Source of the DNA: an uncultured Pirellulaceae bacterium
Lineage (GTDB): Bacteria; Planctomycetota; Planctomycetia; Pirellulales; Pirellulaceae
Direction: 5' to 3'
Length of the DNA stretch: 6,012 nt
NCBI GenBank assembly: GCA_947259675.1
Contig: CAMYNE010000151.1
Span: 1 to 6,012, forward strand
The position numbers and the translations under genes are program-made. Of the stretch, positions 1 through 5,369 are shown in pieces. Under the pieces are notes generated by a model. That model worked only from the letters and a program-made list of their open reading frames with translations. It was not told the DNA's origin and ran no database searches. The number at the start of each line of letters is the position of its first letter. Position 1 is the stretch's first letter.

Positions 1-73
1 CGGCGCCGGCCTGTCGATGTTCTTTTACTTTGTTCTGAAAGCCGTATTTATTGATTCCGGTTGGATTCAGTAA
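1..73 (+). CDS. 3' end of an unidentified, probably membrane, protein (partial)
   Basis: An open frame enters from the left edge (first whole codon at 2) and ends at TAA 71-73, giving 23 residues. The peptide is strongly hydrophobic in its first two thirds (GLSMFFYFVLKAVF) and ends in a short polar tail, DSGWIQ, which fits a final transmembrane helix with a short tail. Too little remains to name a family. Its stop lies 72 bases before the RidA-like start, with no obvious terminator hairpin between, so the two could share a transcript. A chance open frame cannot be excluded with so few codons. Confidence 0.45.
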   Translation, partial: GAGLSMFFYFVLKAVFIDSGWIQ

Positions 74-132
74 CGGCCGGGTTTTGTTGAGTTGATCGTA
101 GTTCCGTCGTTCCGGCGTTCTTATTTCTGTCC

Positions 133-139
133 AAGGGAG
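133..139 (+). promoter_or_regulatory. Ribosome binding site of the RidA-like gene
   Basis: AAGGGAG lies 6 bases before ATG 146. It selects this start over the in-frame upstream start at 92, which has no such site and would put 18 non-hydrophobic residues before an otherwise normal signal peptide. Confidence 0.75.
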
Positions 140-145
140 CAAATC

Positions 146-703
146 ATGAATGGCCTTTTCTTAAGGGTTCTCTTTATTTCGTCAATGGTCTTGGCGCTGA
201 ACAGTACGACTACGGCGATAGCTCAAGACGAATCCGTCGATTACGACAAGAAACTTGTCGAGATGGGTCACCAAATGCCAGCCGTACGTAAACCGGTTGG
301 CATCTACAAAAGAGTCGTTGTCGTCGGTAATCTGGCTTACTTGTCGGGTCACATTCCAATCGACAAAAACGGGCAGATTATGAAGGGAAAAGTCGGTGAC
401 AAGGTTGATCTGCAGCAAGCCCAGGAAGCTGCCGAACGAAGTGCGATTGGAATGTTGGCATCGTTGAAGACTGAACTTGGCTCGTTGAATCGAATCAAAA
501 GGCTGGTTAAGACAACCGGGATGGTTAATTGCACCAGTGATTTCACCGACCAACCCAAAGTCATTAATGGATGTAGCCAGTTGTTTAAGGATCTGTTCGG
601 TGAAGCAAACGGTGTCGGTGCCCGTGCTGCCGTCGGAATGAGTTCACTGCCACTCGGTGCGATTGTCGAGATCGAGGCGATTTTTGAATTGCATGACGAG
701 TAA
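146..703 (+). CDS. Secreted RidA/YjgF/YER057c/UK114-family protein
   Basis: The product has 185 residues. Residues 1-26 form a signal peptide: a basic start, a hydrophobic core (FLRVLFISSMVLAL) and an AIA-Q cleavage site. The mature protein should therefore be exported, unlike cytosolic E. coli RidA. Residues about 50-182 cover the single chorismate-mutase-like domain. The C-terminal signature ARAAVGMSSLPLGAIVEIEA places Arg160 and Glu175 15 residues apart, as in Arg105 and Glu120 of E. coli RidA, where the Arg binds the carboxylate of enamine/imine intermediates such as 2-aminoacrylate. Known RidA proteins deaminate these reactive products of PLP enzymes. The segment NCTSDFTDQPKVINGCSQLF resembles the longer-loop subgroup of the family, whose substrates are largely unknown, so deaminase activity is inferred only. 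Family assignment is firm; the role outside the cytoplasm is open. Confidence 0.92.
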   Translation: MNGLFLRVLFISSMVLALNSTTTAIAQDESVDYDKKLVEMGHQMPAVRKPVGIYKRVVVVGNLAYLSGHIPIDKNGQIMKGKVGDKVDLQQAQEAAERSAIGMLASLKTELGSLNRIKRLVKTTGMVNCTSDFTDQPKVINGCSQLFKDLFGEANGVGARAAVGMSSLPLGAIVEIEAIFELHDE

Positions 704-775
704 GTTGCACCCGTTTGAAATAACAAAGTGTACTCTAGCAGAAAGAACCTAAGGCGAGTGAAGACCCACCAGCAT

Positions 776-821
776 CACCGTTTGCTCGACGCCACCCTAC
801 GGCCTGTGAGAAATTCGGGCT
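776..821 (-). repeat. Direct repeat, copy A (46 bases)
   Basis: Copy A matches copy B (957-1002) at 38 of 46 positions by hand alignment, offset by 181 bases. The best conserved core is TGTGAGAAATTCGGGCT (805-821). Minus orientation is given because read that way it begins AGCCCGAATTTCTCAC. Its right part also forms one arm of the stem-loop at 796-846. It probably belongs to a dispersed intergenic repeat family. Confidence 0.7.
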
Positions 822-846
822 AACTAACCGGGAATTCTCACGTAGG
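796..846. repeat. Imperfect inverted repeat / stem-loop between convergent genes
   Basis: CCTAC (796-800) pairs with GTAGG (842-846), and GTGAGAAATTC (806-816) pairs with GAATTCTCAC (832-841) with one bulged A. The left arm also bulges GGCCT (801-805), and the loop is about 15 bases. It lies 93 bases past the RidA-like stop and could fold in transcripts from either direction. There is no T-run, so a factor-independent terminator is not well supported. Confidence 0.5.
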
Positions 847-927
847 CCGGAACAAAAGTTGCGGTTGTGCTTTGCCGGAACAGCGCAAACGGCACTAATT
901 CGCCTTGCAAACTGTTTTGCGTTTCTT

Positions 928-950
928 CCAGAAAAGCGGCCCAGTTCTGG
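928..950. repeat. Small stem-loop, 6-bp stem
   Basis: CCAGAA (928-933) and TTCTGG (945-950) are perfect inverted repeats around an 11-base loop. It lies 78 bases past the csrA stop. Without a T-run on either side its role is unclear; it may slow 3' decay or simply be part of the repeat debris. Confidence 0.35.
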
Positions 951-956
951 CAATTA

Positions 957-1002
957 CAACGTTTGCTCGTTGCGGGCCTACGACTTGTGAGAAATTCGGG
1001 CT
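957..1002 (-). repeat. Direct repeat, copy B (46 bases)
   Basis: This is the partner of copy A (776-821). It keeps the same core and the TTTGCTCG start but lacks the downstream inverted arm seen after copy A. Within it, CAACG (957-961) and CGTTG (968-972) form a perfect 5-bp stem around TTTGCT. It ends 23 bases from the csrA stop codon. Confidence 0.7.
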
Positions 1003-1025
1003 TATCCGCAGGACTGGAGCCATTT

Positions 1026-1838
1026 TCAACCGACCGATTGCATTCGGAAACAATCGAAAACGCTTTTCGCATCTTCCTCGGATGCAAACCAACCGGTCGC
1101 GTGATACTTTCCAATCGAAATTTTCGTGAGACATGGTTGAAGACCGCGGACCTCGGGAACGGATACATATTGATCCGGGTGTCGGTAATCGTTCGAGGTA
1201 AGAGTTTCGGCTGAACCGGACAACTCGATATCGGTGAGGACTGCCTTGGCAGGTTCGTTTTGCTGAAGGTATTCGATGGCCTGTCTGCCGTCTAGCATCG
1301 TTACTTGGTAGCCGCGTCGTTCAAGCGTGCTTTTGATCAGTTCCGTGGGGCCGTTGTTGCTGGCAACCACGGCCAACGGTTTGCGATTAGTTTCGTAGCC
1401 CATTACCGATTCCCGAACGGTTACATCTTGATCTGCGGCGCGTTCATTCATTGCCAGAACGTTATCCAGGCAGCGCAGGCAATGCAACGCTTGATCGAGA
1501 GCAGCTTCCGCGCGGTCGCTCAGACCTTGCTGCAATTGGTTTTGCGCCAAATGAATGGCAAGGTTGGCGGCATCGAGTTGTTTGCGAATTTCGACTTGTG
1601 AGGAACCGTTTTTTGAATACGATGACGACGTAACCGGGTCGCGTCGATTAAATGATGGATCAGTCGCTCGTTCTTCGACATCACATTCGTCGGTTAGCTC
1701 GCCCCGGATCACTCGAATCTCTCGAGGTGCCTCAATCCCCAGCCGAACGGTATTTCCCTTGGTTTGCACAACCTCGACAGAGATGCCGAGTTTTGGGAAC
1801 AAGACTTTTTCGTTTTCGCGGCGTGACAGTACTAACAT
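1026..1838 (-). CDS. csrA: CsrA/RsmA-type RNA-binding protein fused to a degenerate receiver domain
   Basis: The product has 270 residues, against about 60-70 for ordinary CsrA. Residues 1-48 are a full CsrA domain. It keeps MLVLSRR at the start, the GNTVRLGIEAP core and VIRGEL; Leu4 and Arg45 match E. coli Leu4 and Arg44, which contact GGA motifs in RNA, so RNA binding is likely intact. Residues 49-80 are a polar linker and 81-128 an Ala/Leu/Gln-rich helical segment. Residues 153-265 resemble a response-regulator receiver: Asp203 sits at the phospho-acceptor position (LTDIELSG). The acidic Mg-binding pair is Ser160/Asn161, however, and the usual WFxKP lysine is Ser253 (WFASE), so normal phosphorylation is doubtful. 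ATG 1838 is preferred to the in-frame 1880 because AAGGAAG lies 5 bases upstream and CsrA proteins begin at this methionine. The gene stands alone, convergent with the RidA-like gene and divergent from the NfeD gene. Known CsrA controls translation and mRNA stability; its targets here are unknown. Confidence 0.9.
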   Translation of the reverse strand: MLVLSRRENEKVLFPKLGISVEVVQTKGNTVRLGIEAPREIRVIRGELTDECDVEERATDPSFNRRDPVTSSSYSKNGSSQVEIRKQLDAANLAIHLAQNQLQQGLSDRAEAALDQALHCLRCLDNVLAMNERAADQDVTVRESVMGYETNRKPLAVVASNNGPTELIKSTLERRGYQVTMLDGRQAIEYLQQNEPAKAVLTDIELSGSAETLTSNDYRHPDQYVSVPEVRGLQPCLTKISIGKYHATGWFASEEDAKSVFDCFRMQSVG

Positions 1839-1843
1839 CACGG

Positions 1844-1850
1844 CTTCCTT
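1844..1850 (-). promoter_or_regulatory. csrA ribosome binding site
   Basis: On the minus strand AAGGAAG ends 5 bases before ATG 1838. It contains AAGGA, a match to the ANGGA core bound by CsrA, and a second GGA (1851-1853) lies just upstream. The product could thus compete with ribosomes for its own start site; this is inferred. Confidence 0.7.
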
Positions 1851-1882
1851 TCCAAAAAGTGGTTTCGCAACCCCATTCAAGT

Positions 1883-1920
1883 CAACGTCCCAGCTTTTAT
1901 TTCCAATCGAAAGGACGTTG
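1883..1920 (-). promoter_or_regulatory. Predicted hairpin in the csrA leader
   Basis: CAACGTCC (1883-1890) and GGACGTTG (1913-1920) are perfect 8-base inverted arms around a 22-base loop, 45 bases before the csrA start. Read on the minus strand the loop displays GATTGGAAAT, with one GGA in the loop (1902-1904) and another inside the 3' arm (1888-1890). CsrA often binds GGA in hairpin loops, so this is a candidate autoregulatory element. Confidence 0.45.
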
Positions 1921-1997
1921 GCATCAGCATCTTGCTAATCACAAAAGGTGCACAAAGAAATCCGTTTCGGGCACACAAGAGTTAGTTAATAACATTA

Positions 1998-2025
1998 GTT
2001 ATGGAGATTTATCGAGGCGCGTCAA
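1998..2025 (-). promoter_or_regulatory. Candidate csrA promoter (sigma-70 type)
   Basis: On the minus strand, TTGACG (2020-2025, five of six consensus bases) is followed after 16 bases by CATAAC (1998-2003, four of six). Transcription would start near 1990 and give a leader of about 150 bases that includes the hairpin at 1883-1920. Planctomycete promoters often diverge from the consensus, so this is a moderate call. Confidence 0.4.
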
Positions 2026-2127
2026 GAGGAATTGGTGTACGGTTTTACACTAAAATTGATGGTTTTCTTGGTCTCACCGGGACGCGGAATGAGAAAAATG
2101 TAGCCGAGTCTGTCCCAGGCTTGTGTT

Positions 2128-2145
2128 AGCCCGCCGGAGCGGGCT
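2128..2145. repeat. Perfect 7-bp GC-rich hairpin with CGGA tetraloop
   Basis: AGCCCGC (2128-2134) and GCGGGCT (2139-2145) flank CGGA. Thirty bases further on is a run of eight T (2176-2183), too far away for a standard intrinsic terminator. It lies between two divergent promoters, where a terminator for either gene is not expected. It could be a REP-like element or part of an unannotated small RNA. Confidence 0.5.
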
Positions 2146-2221
2146 GACCGTCAGAATTTTCGCAGAGAACTGAAATTTTTTTTGTCGTTGAGCGAGTCTT
2201 TGTGCAACACACCCGAACGGC

Positions 2222-2245
2222 GTGCCCGCAAAAGTGCCCGCAAAA
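2222..2245. repeat. 12-base tandem duplication
   Basis: GTGCCCGCAAAA occurs twice in immediate succession (2222-2233, 2234-2245) without mismatch. It lies about 160-180 bases upstream of the NfeD-gene -10 element. It may be a slippage duplication or a pair of protein-binding half-sites. Confidence 0.7.
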
Positions 2246-2381
2246 GGACAGGCCGCCCATCAATTTTGATCGAGCGAAATGGCACGCAATGTGCAGATTA
2301 GCATACTCGCAAATCCTCTTAACTAGCTTCACCCGGCAGCAATTCGCAAAGATTCGTCGAAATCGGGCGAATAGATCGCGA

Positions 2382-2408
2382 TTGCCTCGATTTTCAAACG
2401 GATATAAT
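2382..2408 (+). promoter_or_regulatory. Candidate promoter of the NfeD-type gene
   Basis: A perfect TATAAT (2403-2408) follows TTGCCT (2382-2387) after a short 15-base spacer; reading the -35 one base earlier gives 16. Transcription would start near 2415, about 40 bases before ATG 2456. Confidence 0.55.
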
Positions 2409-2455
2409 AGTAGCGATCCGGTGGTGTCTAACGAACACAATTCTCGAAGAACAAA

Positions 2456-4756
2456 ATGCAAGCAAAACAACTGCACGGCGATTCACTCCGTCCTCCAATT
2501 CGTACGCGTTTCCTCGCAATGGGATTGTTTGGTTTTCTATTGACGGCTCAAACTTGTTTGCTGGATGCTCAGGAAAAAGCGGAACCGACTGAATCCGTCG
2601 ATGCCGCAGCGACGGGTAGCGAAAATGACTCGCGAGTTGGGTATCTCGTCCAAGTCCCCCTCCCAATCAATTCAGCGAACGCTGCGAGTGTCCGCCAAAC
2701 TCTGGAACGGTTGGTCGAAAAAGCGCCTACGGTGATCAGACCCGAAGACCGGCCGGTCATCGTACTTGAGTTTGATACGGCAAACGGAAAAACGGGTCGG
2801 GGGAGCAAACTTGAAAGTTGCCTGGAACTTGCCCGTTATCTTACCAGCCCCGATATGAGTCGCGTTCGCACGATCGCCTATGTCCCGGCGGCCCGAACGT
2901 ATTCTGACGAAAACCTGGCCATCAAAAAAAAGCCGACTAGCCAGCTCAATGGTCACGCTGTGATGGTCGCAATCGCGGCGAACGATATTGCGATGCATCA
3001 AGACGCCGCAATTGGCTTGGCAGGGGCCGACGAAAAAAACAGAGACCAGATCGTGCTGGATATGTATCGGAATATTGCGGGTGTACGTCTCACGTTGCCG
3101 ATGCCGCTGGTCATGAGCATGATCGATCCGAGGCAACGGCTTTACCGAGTTTCCACGAATAGTGGCGTTGTCTATGTGGATGCCAAAGAGCTGGATAAGC
3201 TGGAATTGGCGGGCGATGTGATCGAGTCGAATACCATTTCGGCGGGCGACAGCATGGCGCTGTTTACCAGCAAACAACTACATGACTATCGGTTGATCCG
3301 ACATCGTGTCAATTCACGGAACGACCTGGCTCGAGCGCTTCAAGTGTCACCTTCTTCGCTGGAAGGCGATCCAAAGCTGGGGCAGGATTGGGACGCTGTT
3401 CAGTTCGAGTTTCCCGATTACATCGATCGACGTACAGTCGAATGGGTGGTGCGCGCACTTAACGGACGCAGTTCAAATTTGATTGTGTTTCGGATGAATT
3501 CGAGTGGCGGCGATCCGGACGCATGTTTGCGATTGGCTTCCCAGATTGCCGAATACGATTCGAACAAGGTTCGCACGGTCGCCTTTGTCACGGGCGTCGC
3601 CCGAGGTCCGGCTGCGATGGTTGCGTTGAGTTGTGATCACCTGATTATGTCGCCGGCAGCCGAAATCGGCGGCATGCCCGATCCGCCCGTGGATCCCGAA
3701 TGGATCACCGACACGCAAGACAACGTAACCGATCTTGCTCGCACCAAAGGTCGGGATTGGTCAATTTTTCGTGCAGTTGTCGATCCCGAATTCAAAGTCA
3801 CACGGTATCGAGAGCGGAATTCGGGACAAGTCCGTTTGCTTTCCAGTGAAGAACATGAATCGCTCAAGGATCCTGATTCCTGGGTACCGCTGGGGCCGTT
3901 GGGAGTCGGCGAAGGAATCGATGCGAATACGGCGGAGCAGCTCTTTCTCGCTCGAGCGATTAGCAAAGACATGGAGAGTCTGCAGACGTTTTATCAACTT
4001 GAGACACAACCAAAAACGCTAACGCCGACGGTCACCGATCGGTGGCTGGAAAAAATCGCGCACTTTTTGGCATCGCCAATGGTCGCACCATGGTTGCTGT
4101 TCGGAGCCGTTTTCTTTCTGTCGACCGAAATGTCAGCGCCTGGAATCGGGGTGCCTGGTTTCATTGGTACGATTTGCCTGATTGCGTTCTTTTGGAGTCA
4201 ACACCTCGATGGCAACGCGCATTGGTTGGAAATAATCTTGTTTATGGTCGGGGTGGTGTTCATTGCGATGGAGTTGTTCATCCTCCCTGGGTTCGGGATC
4301 TTCGGCGTGGGCGGGCTGTTGATGGTGATTGTGTCCATTGTGTTGGCCTCGCAGACATTCATCATTCCACGAACCTCAGAAGAACTCAATCGCCTGCCCA
4401 TTTCTCTTTCGATGGTCTTGGCCGGAGCGATGGGTTTCTTTGTGGCGATCGCGATTTTGAGAAAAGTCCTTCCGAATACGCCGTACTTGAGACGGATGAT
4501 GCTGGAGCCGCCTAAGCCCCATGATGAATCCGGTTTGGCCGATGATGGAGATCCAAGTGCAGTTGTCGATTGGAGCTATCTTCAAGGTCGCAATGGTCAA
4601 GCGATCACACGACTGGTTCCTTCCGGCAAAGCCCGCATCGATGGGAAGGTCTACGATGTGATCTCCGATGGCCGGATGATTGAGAAAGGCCAATCCATCG
4701 ATGTTGTGCAAGCGATCGGCAATCGAATCGTCGTGAAACCTGCCGAGCGGGGGTAA
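2456..4756 (+). CDS. NfeD family membrane protein with two ClpP-class (pseudo)protease domains
   Basis: The product has 766 residues. Residues 1-38 form a signal peptide (basic RPPIRTR, hydrophobic core, LDA-Q cleavage). Two ClpP/crotonase-fold domains follow at about 62-200 and 316-430. The second keeps the oxyanion-type loop NSSGG (348-352) and the ALSCD strand ending at Asp394, but the usual nucleophilic serine position is Gly384 (ARGPAAM). The equivalent place in the first domain is about His167 (NGHAVM). Both sites therefore look inactive by the usual Ser-Lys mechanism. Membrane segments lie near 542-560, 566-583, 590-611, 614-636 and 651-669. Residues about 704-764 form the C-terminal NfeD OB domain (GQAITRLVPSGKARIDGK). 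NfeD proteins with a protease domain typically partner stomatin/SPFH proteins at membranes; no such gene is visible here. ATG 2456 is chosen because it gives a full signal sequence and lies just past a promoter; its ribosome binding site is weak (GAAGA at 2446-2450). The alternative start at 2519 would remove the basic region. Confidence 0.88.
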   Translation: MQAKQLHGDSLRPPIRTRFLAMGLFGFLLTAQTCLLDAQEKAEPTESVDAAATGSENDSRVGYLVQVPLPINSANAASVRQTLERLVEKAPTVIRPEDRPVIVLEFDTANGKTGRGSKLESCLELARYLTSPDMSRVRTIAYVPAARTYSDENLAIKKKPTSQLNGHAVMVAIAANDIAMHQDAAIGLAGADEKNRDQIVLDMYRNIAGVRLTLPMPLVMSMIDPRQRLYRVSTNSGVVYVDAKELDKLELAGDVIESNTISAGDSMALFTSKQLHDYRLIRHRVNSRNDLARALQVSPSSLEGDPKLGQDWDAVQFEFPDYIDRRTVEWVVRALNGRSSNLIVFRMNSSGGDPDACLRLASQIAEYDSNKVRTVAFVTGVARGPAAMVALSCDHLIMSPAAEIGGMPDPPVDPEWITDTQDNVTDLARTKGRDWSIFRAVVDPEFKVTRYRERNSGQVRLLSSEEHESLKDPDSWVPLGPLGVGEGIDANTAEQLFLARAISKDMESLQTFYQLETQPKTLTPTVTDRWLEKIAHFLASPMVAPWLLFGAVFFLSTEMSAPGIGVPGFIGTICLIAFFWSQHLDGNAHWLEIILFMVGVVFIAMELFILPGFGIFGVGGLLMVIVSIVLASQTFIIPRTSEELNRLPISLSMVLAGAMGFFVAIAILRKVLPNTPYLRRMMLEPPKPHDESGLADDGDPSAVVDWSYLQGRNGQAITRLVPSGKARIDGKVYDVISDGRMIEKGQSIDVVQAIGNRIVVKPAERG

Positions 4757-4794
4757 GTTGACCGGGCGGGAGTTCCAAACTGATTTTGCAGTTG

Positions 4795-4878
4795 TGTCAT
4801 CCTGAACCGAGGCACGAGGCGAAGGATCTCCGTGAACCAGCGAGAGTTTCTTCAGTCGCCAGCTCCTTCAGCATGACA
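4795..4878. repeat. 84-base element with terminal inverted repeats
   Basis: The ends TGTCATCCTGAA (4795-4806) and TTCAGCATGACA (4867-4878) are inverted copies matching at 11 of 12 positions. The interior includes CGAAGGATCTC, typical of the widespread TGTCATCCTGAGCGAAG-type intergenic repeats known from many bacterial genomes. It starts 38 bases after the NfeD-gene stop and ends 17 bases before the PadR -35 element. It encodes nothing. It may be a REP/MITE-like element, and its RNA hairpin could insulate the two transcription units. Confidence 0.65.
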
Positions 4879-4895
4879 GAGGCTGAATTTTTTGC

Positions 4896-4924
4896 TTGAC
4901 ACCTATATATCGTCCGGCTATACA
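4896..4924 (+). promoter_or_regulatory. PadR-gene promoter (sigma-70 type)
   Basis: A perfect -35 TTGACA (4896-4901) is followed after exactly 17 bases by TATACA (4919-4924, four of six consensus bases). Transcription would start near 4931, giving a leader of about 25 bases. This is the best promoter in the window. Confidence 0.75.
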
Positions 4925-4927
4925 TAG
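4903..4927. promoter_or_regulatory. Candidate PadR operator
   Basis: CTATATAT (4903-4910) and ATACATAG (4920-4927) are inverted arms matching at 7 of 8 positions around a 9-base spacer. The dyad fills the spacer and covers the -10 element, where a bound dimer would block RNA polymerase. PadR proteins are typically autorepressing dimers that bind AT-rich dyads, so autoregulation is likely but inferred. Confidence 0.5.
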
Positions 4928-4944
4928 AGCTGCGACATACGGAA

Positions 4945-4950
4945 AAGGAG
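4945..4950 (+). promoter_or_regulatory. Ribosome binding site of the PadR gene
   Basis: AAGGAG lies 5 bases before ATG 4956. It rules out the longer in-frame start at TTG 4896, which falls inside the promoter. Confidence 0.8.
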
Positions 4951-4955
4951 TGTCA

Positions 4956-5294
4956 ATGAGTGAAAAATTTCAACGGGACCTGTTGCGTGGCAGTTTGGAT
5001 TTGATGGTTTTATCGGTCGTCGCGGGGGAGCCTCAGTATGGCTATCTAATTCAGAAGCGAATCAACTTGGCATCGGATGGTCAGGTCAAACTACCGGCGG
5101 GAACACTCTATCCGCTTCTTCATCGGCTGGAGTCGGAAAAACTAATCCGCAGCAAATGGGATTCGTCGACCGGTCGAAAACGAAAGTGGTATGAAATCAC
5201 GGCCAAAGGAAAAAAACGTTTGACTGTTCAAGTGAATCAGTGGAATCAGTATGCCGAATGTGTTTCTTCGTTGATTGGCGGGTTAACAAGCTAA
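4956..5294 (+). CDS. PadR family transcriptional regulator
   Basis: The product has 112 residues, the usual length for the short PadR group that is mostly the winged-helix domain. Typical elements appear in order: an N-terminal helix (RDLLRGSLDLMVLSVV, 7-22), QYGY (27-30), the recognition-helix motif GTLYPLLHRLE (49-59) and the wing with GRKRKWYEIT (73-82). The C-terminal helix is short, so dimerisation would rest on the terminal helices. It should be a cytoplasmic DNA-binding repressor. The gene has its own promoter with an overlapping dyad, and 75 bases after its stop comes a membrane protein gene on the same strand without an evident promoter between. This is the common pairing of PadR regulators with prefix-domain membrane proteins. 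The ligand or signal is unknown. Confidence 0.93.
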   Translation: MSEKFQRDLLRGSLDLMVLSVVAGEPQYGYLIQKRINLASDGQVKLPAGTLYPLLHRLESEKLIRSKWDSSTGRKRKWYEITAKGKKRLTVQVNQWNQYAECVSSLIGGLTS

Positions 5295-5358
5295 TGGAGT
5301 AGGCAGTAGCAGGAATCGTATGGCAATCGTCTCTCTTCCAGACAATATCCAATACGAA

Positions 5359-5364
5359 AAGGGG
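5359..5364 (+). promoter_or_regulatory. Ribosome binding site of the prefix-domain protein gene
   Basis: AAGGGG lies 5 bases before ATG 5370 and fixes the start of the last gene. Confidence 0.6.
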
Positions 5365-5369
5365 CAAAG

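Larger units (their letters stand above)
704..1025. other. Convergent intergenic region without a supported gene
   Basis: These 322 bases lie between the 3' ends of the RidA-like gene (+) and csrA (-). Short open frames occur on both strands, but none has a ribosome binding site or a recognisable product. Two of them translate the same repeat into SPNFSQ-VG-type peptides. The region holds a degenerate 46-base direct repeat, several stem-loops and two copies of GCCGGAAC (846-853, 874-881). It looks like an accumulation of dispersed repeat fragments. No classical hairpin-plus-T-run terminator is visible for either gene. Confidence 0.6.
1839..2455. other. Divergent intergenic region (csrA / NfeD gene)
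   Basis: These 617 bases contain the csrA leader and its likely promoter on the left, the NfeD-gene promoter on the right, and between them a GC-rich hairpin, a T8 run and a 12-base tandem duplication. Open frames of about 113-133 codons overlap the region on both strands, but their products are basic, low-complexity or cysteine-rich without a recognisable domain, and they lack ribosome binding sites. No tRNA or known riboswitch was recognised. Confidence 0.6.

Noticed and set aside
735..1214. Several open frames on both strands in the convergent gap, including SPNFSQ-type peptides on the minus strand and a 115-codon frame on the plus strand
   Set aside because: They translate the direct repeats or run into csrA on the opposite strand, lack ribosome binding sites and match no recognisable domain.
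1839..1880. A longer csrA start at 1880, adding 14 residues
   Set aside because: It has no ribosome binding site, covers the leader elements, and CsrA proteins begin at the MLVLSRR methionine.
2125..2145. Possible integron attC site, because of GTTAGCC next to an inverted repeat
   Set aside because: The core does not fit GTTRRRY, there is no matching RYYYAAC partner, and no integrase is present.
2128..2183. Intrinsic terminator made of the GC hairpin and the T8 run
   Set aside because: The T-run starts 31 bases after the stem, too far for intrinsic termination, and no upstream gene on the plus strand needs it.
2126..2543. Overlapping open frames of 113-116 codons on both strands before the NfeD-type gene
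   Set aside because: Their products are basic and Cys/Arg-rich without a domain, they span a hairpin, a tandem repeat and a promoter, and they overlap a well-supported gene.
4042..4515. A 157-codon plus-strand frame inside the NfeD-type gene
   Set aside because: It is a second-frame shadow of the transmembrane region, where biased codons keep the other frame open; no ribosome binding site or domain is seen.
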